A stretch of DNA of 64,000 bases from Botrytis cinerea B05.10. Taxonomy: Eukaryota; Ascomycota; Leotiomycetes; Helotiales; Sclerotiniaceae. The position numbers were made by a program, and so were the translations under genes. The DNA lies in NCBI RefSeq assembly GCF_000143535.2, contig NC_037322.1:2046001-2110000 (forward strand), given 5' to 3'. Below, one piece after another: positions 45,125 to 57,525 of this stretch (position 1 is the first letter of the stretch; each line of letters starts with the position of its first letter). The notes beneath the pieces are model-generated. The model saw nothing but the letters and a program-made list of their open reading frames with translations, made no database searches and was not told the DNA's origin.

Positions 45125-46522
45125 TCGCTTAAGTTGTTAGTGTATGGGGGATGTTAGTTTAGTTGTAGATCACTATGATCTCTTGATTGAAATGAATTGA
45201 ACTCTACTTTCAAAACTTGAATTTACTTTCTCTATCTTGTGCTTTGGATTTGTGAGATGCTTCTAGCATTGCTTGACGTACATATATGAGGTTGGGCTAA
45301 TTAATGATAACTTCGTGTTGGTAGAGTCTTTCACGTGAAGGTTGTTATGAGAAGTAATGTATACCTGAAGTATTTTCATCATGATTCATCGTGTCACTCC
45401 AATATTCTACTGATAGTGGCACAAGTTATCAAGAGATACCAACACACATCAGCTAGACCAACTAGCTGAATCTCGTTCGAAGCTGAGCAGGTATTGTAAA
45501 CATCAAAACACAACTGTTGATCCGCCATTGAATTCAGCTACCCACTCTTTCTTATATCCAATCTCTAATACCTAGCACCAACAAATAGAAGTTGCGAATC
45601 TCGCTTCTAATCCTTCATATTGAGGCGAGAGATCAACTTCTCAAAATTGAAGCAACGCTCCGCTATGCCACTGCCGTGGAGGCCTTCTCCCTTCGCTCTA
45701 TTCTAATGCATTGAGATGGGTTCCGAATCTTCGATATCAAGTTCATTATAATTGTTCGGTGCCAGATATGTATATATATATATGTGTGTGTGTGAGCGCA
45801 CGTGTAAATAAACGTGATGGCATGTCCGTCAAGTAGTGGATATCGATTGGACAGTTGGAGGAACTCTCGAGACACGGGAAAGAAATCTATTCGTCGTGCA
45901 TGCCATGTATGATCCACACGGTGTCTTGTTGAATACATTCAAGTTTGGAGTCTCGAGTAATTCTCGAGTTGAAAGCTACGAAGCATACATTTGACCATTG
46001 CGAAATGCAGTCTAACATTGTCATTTCATACTGTATTTTGATTACTTGTTATTTATCTATGGAGGTTTCTTGCGCCGTTCTCTGGCTTCTCTCACAATAT
46101 CAAGGTATTGATGTTCTCTTTAGTTTAGGTAGTTGCCATGTAAATTATTCATCTCAAATCTCAAGACAACATAAAAGAGAATCTTGAATCGCAAGTTGAC
46201 TGACTGACTGAGCGAGATCTTGACACCGGCATCTCTTCTTGAACACTCGAACATCCATGTACGAAAGGAATAGTGTTTAGAATTTGATGTCTCACCGTCG
46301 CATTCTATGATACAAACAAGCAAGCGCCCCATACCGTCGCAACGGCAAGATGTGAAACCCCCGATGACCTACTTGGTGTCATTCTATGTTGTGATGGCTG
46401 GAGGATACATGCTGGATTTGTGTTACGCAAGATGAAAATAAGATGGAGGGGTAAACGAGAACAAGAAAAGGATCAAGATATAATTTCCTACTTTAGATCT
46501 ACAATTTCGATGGAATAAATGT

Positions 46523-46843
46523 ATGAATATTAAAGAACGTCTTGAATTCTCAGAGCGCCAAAGAGGTGAGAGATGGATTCCTGGAACTGGAAATTATGCG
46601 AATAGGAGAGACTTAGTACAAACTCATTTCCCGAGGGTGGTGTGGAGAACTACTGTCCAGGTACATCTTCTTGTGTGTGTGGAGAACAACGCCTGCACTA
46701 CTGTACTCCAAGTAGCTTCATTCACTGGAAAAACATACTTAAATGGACCGAACCGACGGATTGGTAAATTTAGCCTGGATGAAATGCAGTGCGCGATGAA
46801 TTTGGAATTGAACGAGACAGGGGAAGAAAAGAGGGTGTGGTGA
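46523..46843 (+). CDS. Doubtful orphan ORF, 106 aa
   Basis: Starts at ATG (MNIKERLEFSERQRGERW) and ends EETGEEKR-like, charged. The composition is balanced and contains a short run NNACTTVLQVASFTGKTYLN. No domain, signal peptide or intron signals are evident. It is listed only because it is one of the few non-repetitive frames in this gene-poor interval. Confidence 0.15.
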   Translation: MNIKERLEFSERQRGERWIPGTGNYANRRDLVQTHFPRVVWRTTVQVHLLVCVENNACTTVLQVASFTGKTYLNGPNRRIGKFSLDEMQCAMNLELNETGEEKRVW

Positions 46844-48864
46844 ATTTATTAGGACCGAGGAAAAGAAGGTGTGGCTGCAACGTTGCTGAAGGTTTTGAAT
46901 TGAAAGTTCTTGGGGGCGGCCTGTCAACTTAAATGAAATAAAGGATGAAGGGATGAATACCGAGATGAAGGAATGAGTCTTATCCTTACTTGCCGTGCCG
47001 CATGAAAAGTTGGAGATATAAGGATTCGGCGATACTCGAGTTGGTGGCAGTGCTAGTCAATTCTTGCCTGATGTTTTCTACACCGAGAATTAACGTTCTT
47101 AGTCGGATCCCATCCGAAGCGTTGAAGATTATGAGCCAAGATGTATGTGCCTCAGTGCCCCAGCTGTACAGTTCCTTTTGTACGTGCTGTTCTATTGTAA
47201 GCATTGATTTTTGAGGATTTTGATACATCTCCTTGTCTAATCTGTTGCTGGCAAGAATTGATGAGTAGGATCGATTGTATGTAGGCTTTGCTGCGTTACC
47301 AAAATCGGTGTCACCGTAAGGAAAACGAGGAGCAGCTCAGGAAAGAAGCTCGGGAGCCGTCCAGGAACTAAACCTTCTCCACCCCCACCGGTACCTTTCC
47401 CCGTCGACTAAGGAGTGATATTGAATCTTGACAAGCTGGGATAACACAGACGATGCCAAGTATCAGAATGTCCCCAACTATCAATGGATAAATCAGATTC
47501 GACGTGGTCTGGTTCAAATACATATATCCATCACTTCTATAATCCTATCACCGAATACTTACCAGTAGGAAGCAGTGCCTTGGGTCGAGCATGCAATTGA
47601 ATGCTGGGCAGGGCGAAGGCTTGATTTGATCAGACCTGTTGACCGGTACTTTGAAGTTGATCCGAAATCGCTTTCGAGTCTAGGTGGCTATCAATCGAGG
47701 GCCTAGGCTTACAAATTATGCGTGTATACTCAGCGTAGACATATGACATGGTTAAAACTGCTAATCGTTATTTCTATATATTTCATACTGTACAAATATA
47801 TCATCATACATGAGAAGAGGCGGTACATATCGTTTTGTACCGTTTCGACCTATTTTTCGACCAGTGGGGGCTAGAATTAGATATGACACGGTGCATGCGA
47901 TACGGAGAATCCTCTCTCCGCAGCAAATGTAGGTCAGATATGTGGTCCTATCGTACATACATACATAGCAGCACAGTAGCCGCAGTGTAGTGCAGGAAGA
48001 ATGTACTGTGCCTTGTCCTGCGGCGAAGGACATCTATGTTATACAGTGCATGTTGAGCCCTTGTAAAACTCACATTACGCAGTAGGTAAGGTAGGATAGG
48101 ATGTATACATTACATTGAAAGATTGATTTTTGTGGTCATCATTGACGATAATTTGATAATGGGAATTCTCGAGATCGACTTGGCGAGAGTAGTGAGAAAG
48201 GGCATGGTACAGGAGTAGCGATAATGATAGGAGAGCATTTCATGAAGAGTGAGGGGAACATGTAGAGATGGTTCTTCAATCACACTTGGGCACCCGTGTG
48301 AAATGTCTCAGTAATATTCTAAGAATAAGAAAATGATATCGCATACTTCCCCGATAGCTAGGTTAGTTAGACTTTTTGAGATTTAAAAGAACCTGGAAAT
48401 ATTCGGGGGAAAAGTTTTCACATCACAAATGTCTTAATATGGATAACTATAGCAAATCGTATACGAAATCAAGCACAAACCCGTCACTTCTCATGCAACC
48501 ATTATTCGTAGAATGGATACGACATGATAAAAGGCTTTCATCCAGACGGAAGCATGCAAGCTGCTATACTTTCAAGCCATCACCTTTTCCCTTGGATACT
48601 CATTTAGTTTCACTCCATTTGTGTGTGATATGGGATGGGATAGGGATGCGGGTGGATCTTATCGGACTCGGATGTGCTCAGATTTTCCTTCCTCTAGATT
48701 AACCAGCAGCAAGCAACAACATCGCTAGGTTTGCACGGATTTAGGAGAGATCTTTTACAGTTCTCACGCATTACCTTCCCGAGCCACCCTCTTACCCGAG
48801 TTAACTTTCCTCCAAATCCTTTATTTTCCCCCAAAATATAGGAAGGATTCTTCAAAGCAGGGGA

Positions 48865-49158
48865 ATGGGAAACTCGGAAGGTGCTGAATCCATGTTCGTT
48901 CGCGCAATTGCAATCAAAATCTGGCCACGAACGATGATCTTTCCGTTGGTTTTATCTCGGCTCCTATCGAGTTTGGACCAGAGATTGACCATAGAGAAAT
49001 TGATCAGAGATGAGGATGATGGATGGATGACCGGACGGATGAAAGATACCTGGAGAGCCGGCATGTATGGCTTTGATCGAATTCGGAAGATTGACACGAT
49101 GCAGACTGCAAGTGACGAGAATTGGATGATATTCCGTGTGAATAGCTTGAATGACTAG
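48865..49158 (+). CDS. Doubtful orphan ORF, 97 aa
   Basis: Starts at ATG (MGNSEGAESMFVRAIAIK) and has a hydrophobic patch (MIFPLVLSRLLSSL) followed by a charged region (IEKLIRDEDDGWMTGRMKD). The opposite strand is also open over most of the same span (81 codons), so coding strand is uncertain. No family recognised. Confidence 0.18.
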   Translation: MGNSEGAESMFVRAIAIKIWPRTMIFPLVLSRLLSSLDQRLTIEKLIRDEDDGWMTGRMKDTWRAGMYGFDRIRKIDTMQTASDENWMIFRVNSLND

Positions 49159-51107
49159 ACCTAAGATACTACCTACCTACCGAGCTACCTTGGATGTAAT
49201 CGTACATAGGCTCAAATGTAGATTCGGAATGAAAAACTATGGGGGAGCGGTATGTCGCTGAAGAATTTAATGAAAACAATGAATTGACATCGAATTTCCT
49301 TCAATGAAATGTCTTCTTTAAGTTCTTCCGTGGTTGTACCAAAAATGCCATGGGAACAATCCCTTTGTTTGCACCTCGAGTAGACAGAGATGACCTGACG
49401 GAAATCGGAGTTGATACAACACATTGTTCATGTTTAGATGTGTGAGATTCAGTGGGACTCGTCTGATTCTTTCATTTTTTCTATTCTCTTCCAATTGTCT
49501 TCTTTGAATCCCTTTTCTAGTCATCAGTTGCTCAATCCATTTGCAATACCAAGGTACGAGTAGTCATTTAAAAGTCATACAAAGCCGCCATTCACCCATC
49601 CATATCATCTCAACGACTCGATGGTTAAAAAACGCCGTGCCAACCATGTACCGTTGTCCATTGATATGGCGATTACGTTCTCTGATAGGATCAAATATAA
49701 GTGATGAATGGCATTCATCTTGCATCTCCTACATGTCGCTAAGAATAACCCCGTACTGCTTTGACCAGTAATGGCGCTTACGTGCCTTGCGATGAGAAAA
49801 CCGTGGAGCATTGTGGAGCAAAAACACAAGGATCAGATACAAGGGCCCATCCGATGCTAATGGTGTTAGTGGAGTAGTGGAATTGTAGAGTCAAACTGAT
49901 TGAACGAATAGATTCATCAGATTCAACTATTTTCATCAATCTAACCAATTAACCTTGAATCTTTCAAAATCTAATATCACCAATATCACTTCTCATCAGG
50001 GCAATCACTCGAATCAAGAGATGAGTTCAACCATTCCTCATCTCATCACCTTGTACAACACAACATGAGCAACATGAATCCGTGTCTAACTATCTCGGAA
50101 GATCCTTCTTTCATAGGGTACCTATTCGATGTTAGGTACATATCACAGAAATTGAGAATATCCACCTGTAGATATCATCTCGTCCAGTACATATTCAAGA
50201 ATCATGTACACCTAAGAATAACTTTCGTACGCGACTACCTAGTACTTATCTAGTACAAGGCCTTTCATGTCTCTTTCTCACAGCCTCTCTTGGAATAGAG
50301 GTACTATACACTATATACTAATCCATGATTCGTCTTACTGCTTTCCAATAGATGTATCCTGCTTGTACCAGGTATTGTTACTATGCCGAGATATTCCATT
50401 TCCACCACAACTCGAAGAGTCAGGTGAGGGTACATTGCACCAAAATGTCAACCCGAGTATCCAATTAATGATCGACCAGACATGCTAACGTTGAATCTTC
50501 CCCTCTCTTTTGATTACCCCATTGTAAGGTTACCAACTGCTTCCAATTATCTTCAAAAGACGGTATACTGCCCCCAGTCATCAAATATCGTGCTATCTCT
50601 ATTCCGGGTCCTTCATATCAAGCCTAATATTTTCTAATCAGAGTTTCTGACATCTGAATGAATGCAAAATACATTGACCCACTTGTTGTGACCGAGAATA
50701 CAGTATGTGGTCACCATCACAATTATCACATCTTGTTCCCCTCTATCAATACGCTTCTCAGAAAGGCAAATCAAGTAACGCACGTCAGCAGCCTCGAAAA
50801 AGGGTCGCAAAAGCCCTGACAGAATGCATAAAGATTTGACAGGGTATAAATGGATTGAAAATACAAGCCCGAGCACCATCCATCCATTGAAGGGGGGGCG
50901 TCAACCCTTGAATAGCATGCTAGAAGCTTATTTACCAGGGTTTGTGTTAAGCGGTATGTAGACGGTATAGTGGCTTTGTCTATCTCGACTTCTTACTTGG
51001 TGCTAGGCACATGAGCCGGACCGCAACCGCATCACTTTCCACACCACATTCTGTATCCCATGGTTCGGCTGGACATGCGTATCGAACAACTTCACAGGTG
51101 CCAATTT

Positions 51108-51353
51108 CTAATTTGGTCTCCGCATTATCCACTGATAGCTCAAAGAATCTTTGATTAGCCGCTCTGTCCCATCATGCCCTATAAACCCTACAATGCTCTC
51201 GGACCTAGTAACGAAAGCTATTAACCACCAAAAAAGCCATATACGGTTATTGCGCTCATTTTCCAGGGTCGATTTATCTCCAGTCTTTTTCATCTTTTCC
51301 CATAGCGTGTAGTGATCTCTTGCTGCTTTCTCTGGTACCCATACAGGCGCCAT
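51108..51353 (-). CDS. Doubtful small ORF, possibly a terminal exon
   Basis: 81 codons from ATG 51353. The sequence looks protein-like: an amphipathic charged N-terminus (EKAARDHYTLWEKMKKTGDK), a possible membrane segment (IWLFWWLIAFV), then GFIGHDGTERLIKDSLSYQW. A CAG stands just before the ATG (gactgcag|at), so this could instead be the last exon of a longer gene, but I could not find a convincing upstream exon. It lies divergently about 0.6 kb from the WD40 gene. No family recognised. Confidence 0.28.
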   Translation of the reverse strand: MAPVWVPEKAARDHYTLWEKMKKTGDKSTLENERNNRIWLFWWLIAFVTRSESIVGFIGHDGTERLIKDSLSYQWIMRRPN

Positions 51354-51950
51354 ATCTGCAGTCTTGCGATTCGGTTGGTTCCAGGCATGAGACGAGGATC
51401 TTTTTAGTGCGTGCTATTGATGTCTTGTAGTCTGCTTTCGTACCACTCCAACTCACTTCAACTCTCTTTGGAACATATTCTCCTCACTCCAGTTGTACAT
51501 TCAACGTTCTTGACTTTTTCCTTCTCGACCATTGCACAAAGAATATTGGAACGAATTCCCGGAACACGACCACGCATCACAGTTGTTCACAGCGACACTG
51601 CAGAACGCCCCCATTCATTCGGTAGCTAGAAAAAACCACTGCTATCCTTTACCGCCTGCCATACAGAACATCCCATGGGACAACCGATATAGAATCGGGC
51701 GCGGATAGTGACCAGCCCTCTGTACTGCAGAAAGCACAACAGCGAGGAAGAACGGCAAGAGGCCTGAGTTCTAGCTCATATATTTGTGAGTGACATTCCT
51801 TATCATGAAAAGTAGAAGAAGCATTGGACCCCCAGATTCGTCGGGTCTTCATGTGTTCATGTAGTCAACCTTTGGACAGAAAAATTCTCATGCAGCGGTC
51901 CGGCTAACTACTTCGATGCTCGATCCACAGATATTGAAGTTATCACCACT

Positions 51951-54900
51951 ATGTCTGTCGCAAGGACCCGGTCGATATCAATGAGATCCGGCCACTCATC
52001 CAAAGGCACTGGAGCCACATTGGCCGAAGTCAGTATGCCTCCAATCGCCGTACCTCGCGATTTTGAGCCCTGTGCTGCGACAGCATCGATGTTCTTATAT
52101 GTGCAAGGAAATTCGGTTGTTTGCGCTCATCACGATACCCTTAAGATTGAAAGACGGTTTTCGAGACATACAGAAGAGATACAATTGTTAGCGGTGGATA
52201 ATATTAGTGAAAGAGGAGCTGGAAGATTGGTAGTGAGTTACGATGCCGGCCAGACTGCAATTGTATGGGATTGCATGACGGGAGATGAAATTGCCCGATT
52301 TGCGAGTTACGAAAATCTTACAGTGGCAGCTTGGATGCGCAATGGAAATGTTGCATTTGGTGCGTATGGCGGGGTAGTGGAGGTCTGGGCTTTGTTGCTG
52401 ATGAATTTCATACAGGAAATGCTCAAGGAAATGTCATTCTTTTTGAACCGACCACATCAGAGCATATATCCTCAAGAACTTTAGATCAAATTCCAATTAC
52501 ATCTTTGGCACCAGCAGCGGACTGTAGGACATATGCTATTGGGTATGTAGAATTCCAGCGACACATTTTTGGCCATTTTCGCTGATTTAGTCACAGATTT
52601 TCCAATGGATCTTTATTGATTGCAGCATTGCAACCAAGATTCATAATTCTTCACAACTTGACAACTTCAAGAGGGCCATCTCCGATCGTCACACTATCGT
52701 GGCATGCATCATCGTCACGCCAGAAGTCGGACATGTTAGCATCTCAAACCAATGACGGCGATCTACGGGTTTGGAGTATAGCAAAATCACCCACTAGCAA
52801 CGACATAGCCAAAGTAGTCCGGGTATTGAAACGATCAGACAATTTTCAAACTGGTCCTAATTGGCTAGGGTGGTCAAAAAATGGTCGTATCATTCAGTTT
52901 TCCGAAGGGTAAGCAAACCTAGTGCTCTCCCCTTATTTGTCCCCCACATTGCATAAGGCCGTGGGCGCGCGCTTAGCAACAACCACTTACACAGGGTGTG
53001 ATACAGGGAAACATCGTCATGGGACGTTCGAACGAAACAGGTCACTTTCGAGAAAGTTCCGACATTGGATATCGTGAAAGGTCTAGCTGTTTATGGCCCT
53101 GGAGCGACCCTCTTCACGCTGGGACCGAACAATACGGCACAGCAATTCGATCTCAACTCGCCACCGCAAATGGTGGCGAACGTTCAACATCCAGCCAATT
53201 TGTTGCCACCTTCTCCCCCTGTTTCTATTGAAGAGCAGAAACAGCAGGCCGCTGAAGCGGTCGCAGCCGAAGTTTCAGCTGTACCGATCAATATTGATAT
53301 CTCCGAAAGTGACTCCGATCGGATGTCACCGTTGGCTAGAATTGCTCGACGTGGTGATCAAATTGAACAACAATTACGTGTAGAGGCCATGGAGCCTGAC
53401 CGCTCCGAAACATTATCTCCCGTGTCATCGAGAAGTCGCACGTCAAATTCTACTAGGTCATCCGCAGATTCAAGGCCACACAATACTCGACATCATGGAA
53501 AACATTCTTCAGGCTTATCGGCTATATCACGTGGAGGTATGAGTGAGGCAACAACCATGTCTTTTGGCTCGTCGATCCATACTGGTACTGCTCGAGAACC
53601 TTCTGTTTTATCAAGTAGAGACTCGTATGCTCAGAGTAATACCAGCTCAGCACGATCATATCGTTCTAGACAACGTGGATCTCGGCTAAGACAGGAAGTA
53701 CTCCGTAGTCCTGATGAGTCAGGAAGTCATGTCGTGGAGCTATTCAGGTATACCAAATCCAGGTTAAGTGATATCCCTTACCGTCAGCCACAAGTCTCAG
53801 AAAGTTCCCATCTTACGAATGATGATCTTCGAATCCAAATGCTCAGTACAATATTTGGATGGGATGGAGAAGTCGAGGGGTTGATCCGTGATGAGATGAA
53901 CAGAGCACCAATGGGATCAACTCACAGAGTTCTTCTTGCTAAATGGATTGGCGATCTTGAGCTAGATATTATGGCTACAAGCTCCGAATCAATGACTTCT
54001 TCAGATTGGATGCTTCTTGCCCTAAGTGGAATTGGAGGACAAGCTTCGCAAACCAAGGTCGCTAGAGCTTATGTTCAACGACTTCTAGAAAAGGGAGATG
54101 TCCACACTGCTGCTACAATTATGATTGGTATGGGTGATCAAAATGATGCAATCGAGATATACGTCTCCCACAAACGATTTATGGAAGCATTGATTTTGAC
54201 GAGTCATGTTTTCCCTTCGGATTGGTCTCGACAAGCTGCATTAATCCGAAAATGGGGTGAGTGGGCTGTTCAGCATGGTCAACAACAACTGGCTATTCGA
54301 TGCTTTTCCTGCACAGCATCTGAATCGTCAGAGCCATGGACATCACCATCTGCTCAAGCTGCAACTTTCACCAATATTCATAGCCAAAGTATTCCAGAAT
54401 TACTAAGCCCTCCTTTGTCGCCTCCTAGCCACAGAGGTCCACAACGCAGTATTGCGAAGACATCGGCATTGAAACTAATCACGGCATTCGGAGATAAACA
54501 ACAGAAGTCAAAGTTCTTTGGTATTGATAATGATAAGACACCGATTGGCCCTGGCCCAACACCAATCGAGGAATCTGCTATTTCTCCAGGTGGTGATACA
54601 GCACATACTGCTTTCTTGAGACCAGGTAATCGTAGCGCATACCATACACCAGCATCTGCGAGAACCGCAACACCTGGTGGTTTCTCACGCAGGCGCCTTC
54701 CGTCTATTGGCGAAACACCAAATGATGTTATACCTCGTGTCAGGTTAGAGCCGTTGAATCCGCTGACGCCTGGAGATGCTGGCTCAGACCGGGAGCGAGC
54801 TGGCCAATATGCTAGCGAGGCGGAGGCGGAACCGCTGCAACTGAGCTCGGCGACATATACTCCAATTACCAAGAATAGACCTACGACACCCATGACCCAA

Positions 54901-57525
54901 AAGAAGATTGCCAATCCATTGCCATCGCCATCCCCAGATACATTTACTTTGAAGAAGCAAGACGATCGTACGAGGAATGGATCGCGACATCGTAAGCCAG
55001 ATGGGCTACAGATCCAGTGGCCACCGATGGAATCCATAATTACAGGCGACTACATGACATCTCCAGATCCATCAGTCTCATCTCGCCACGATAATCGGAC
55101 TAATCGCTCAATTGGTGATCCTTTGAACTCTGCTGCTCTATCATCAGCCGCTTCCGTTTCAGCCTCAAGTAATGCCAGAAGTCCTTTGAACAGCGAAACG
55201 AGTTTCAGGACAACCAGCCCAGTCCAGCACGGCAGAAGCATTGATCAATACATCAACAGCTTGGATACAGCCACATATCATAAGAAACAACAAAGGAGTC
55301 GTCAAGCTAGCCGAGATCGAAGTGGAAGAGCTCGCAGTAGTAGCCGAAAACCAAAGGCACGAGAAACTTCGGAAGATAGAGGAAGAAATATCATCCAATA
55401 CATCAAGCCTGCAAAGCGTTCGCCAACTTCGCCTATTCCAATGTCGCCTGAAGATCTGAGAGATCTTGGCGCCGCGATCTCAGATAGTGAAGTCATGATT
55501 CAGGACAAGCAGTTTAGAACTGACAGTCGAACGGGATTTAAATCATCAAGACAAGCAAGCCGAGTCCGAAAACAATCCCCTGAACCACGTAAAATATCTA
55601 GCCGCCAAACAAGTCGCAACCCCAGTCGCCGACCAGCAAGTCCCGATGCTAGACTAGGAGGTCGAGATGCGCGAGGCCGAAGCGCAGGACGTTCTGGATC
55701 AGCAGTTCGTTCCCCTTCATCTCCGTTGCCATTTTCTCCCCAAGCAAAATTCTACCAGGAGGATGAGGTTGCTGATTTTGAGGACTTGAGAGCGGCAAAG
55801 GCAGACCAACTTGCCTTCAGATTGAGGAGTAGTAGTCGTATAAGAGAGCGTGGTACAAGTGCTGTTCGAGGGTCTTCGCCAAGTGGAAGGCGTCGTGAGA
55901 GATCCACAAGTCGAAGACCATTGGAAGGTCAAAGATCGCCATACTTAACTCGAGATGGCACCGAATCTCAATCTCATTTACGAACACAATCAGAATCAGT
56001 ACAAAAGGCTCCAGAACAGCAAAAGATGGATGCCAAAGATGAGCGAGCATTAAAGCGAGAACAAGCTGCACGTGAGCTTGAAGAAAGACGTAAATCTTTA
56101 GCTCAAAGACCATTGGCGCCACCTATCATTCACCCAGGAGAATTGGGCGGTCTGTCACCACTAGCTTATCGTCCCTCTACCAATTTCCCCGAACAAGGAT
56201 CAGCGACATCGTATTCGCCTCCAAAAGCAAGCCCTCAAGCTCCTAGAAGCCAACAGACTACACCGAATAATACTTCTCCAAACAGCGGTTTTGGTTCAGC
56301 TCCAGAGTCATCTGTTCAGATTGGTCTACCTGCAACTCCAAGAGCTATGCGCCATCCTAAGTATGATCCCGAAGGTAATGGTGCAGATCGTATTCCACAA
56401 GTTCCTCAAATTCCGAACAAATATGACGCGGGTCCATCACAAGCATCAGCAACTCTGAGCGCAGCAGTCTTCAACAGCTCATCTGATAGCCCGCATGATA
56501 CCTTTGGGCCTCTTCCAAAAACTGTGTACCAGGCATCTCAACCACCTCGACGCATGCCGCCTCGATCTGCCTCAGCTCCGATCCCAGAAGAAAGTTTCTA
56601 CAAGCCAAATATGATACCCGCAGGTTTACCACTACACCCCGCATTTCAAACCACAATTCCATCCAGTTCTTCAAGACGTACACCCGATACCAGAGAAAGA
56701 ATGTCACCCACCCAATCCTCTCGTAGACAACTTTCCGGAGATCCCCATGGTGAGAGCGGAAGTAGAAGTGGAAGTCCGGTCTACGCAAGTGGGCCTGTAA
56801 ATGTGTTGACTGGAATCGATGAAACTATCGAGGCAAATCAAGCAATGCCTATGCATCATCCAAACCATGATCTGATTCCCCCACCACCGCCACCTCCACC
56901 AGCTCCTCCCCTTCTTCCGCAACTACAACATTTGGCTCTGCCCCCACCACCGCCTCCCGCTCCATTGTATAGACCAAACGCAAACACCAACTCCATGGTA
57001 TCGGGTGTATCGTCAGGCTCCGGTATCTCTGGCGTCTCTTCCGGTTCCGGCGTCATCGAAATAGTAATGGACGACGAACCAATTCCCATGATCCCAAAGA
57101 GCAAAACTCCTACCATCTTATCCTCATCAACAATGAACTCTAGTTCTATACTAGAACCACCTCCGATTCCACCCACTCTCGGGCGTCGCCGTACATCATC
57201 TGTCTCCCACATATACACACATAACCGCGGTCGTTCTGAGACGGACAACTCACTCTCAAACCGATTCTCACGAGCTGCAGAACGTTTGAGAAGCGCTAGC
57301 CGTGGTAGGAATAATTCGAGCCCTATTGTTGATAAGGGAGTTACAAAAAGCCCAATTGAGAATGGTGGGAGTCCATATGAAAGTATTCCTCCTCCCACTT
57401 GGTCTGTACCACCTCCACTTAATAGGAGTGCTACAACTACTCCTTCGAGTGGAATGCAGATGGAGAGACATCCTCTGGAAGTGAGAGCCGCGTATCATGG
57501 GACTATGGAAGGTGGAATGATTTGA
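51951..57525 (+). CDS. WD40 protein with helical domain and poly-proline, disordered C-terminal half
   Basis: Exons 51951-52359, 52416-52542, 52597-52908 and 53007-57525 join in frame to 1788 aa; introns are 54-98 bp. The first 350 residues form WD40-type blades (RLVVSYDAGQTAIVWDCMTG; NGDLRVWSI-like at DGDLRVWSIAK; KNGRIIQFSEG). At about 540-730 is a helical, alpha-solenoid-like part with LLEKGDVHTAATIMIGMGDQ and DAIEIYVSHKRFMEAL. This propeller plus helical-repeat order recalls coat or scaffold proteins such as the Sec31/Gemin5 type, but I cannot name the orthologue. Beyond 780 it is Ser/Arg/Pro-rich and disordered, with many SRQASR-like, phospho-prone sites, an E/R/K coiled segment (ERALKREQAARELEERRK), and poly-proline runs near 1572-1595 of the type bound by profilin, SH3 or WW domains. 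Confidence 0.88.

Larger units (their letters stand above)
44461..51950. other. Long gene-poor region (7.5 kb)
   Basis: Only doubtful open frames, of which the better ones are listed separately (44567-45124 -, 46523-46843 +, 48865-49158 +, 51108-51353 -). A TA/TG microsatellite lies at about 45771-45795. No domain, tRNA, rRNA or transposon terminus was recognised. The last few hundred bases are the promoter of the WD40 gene. Confidence 0.5.
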
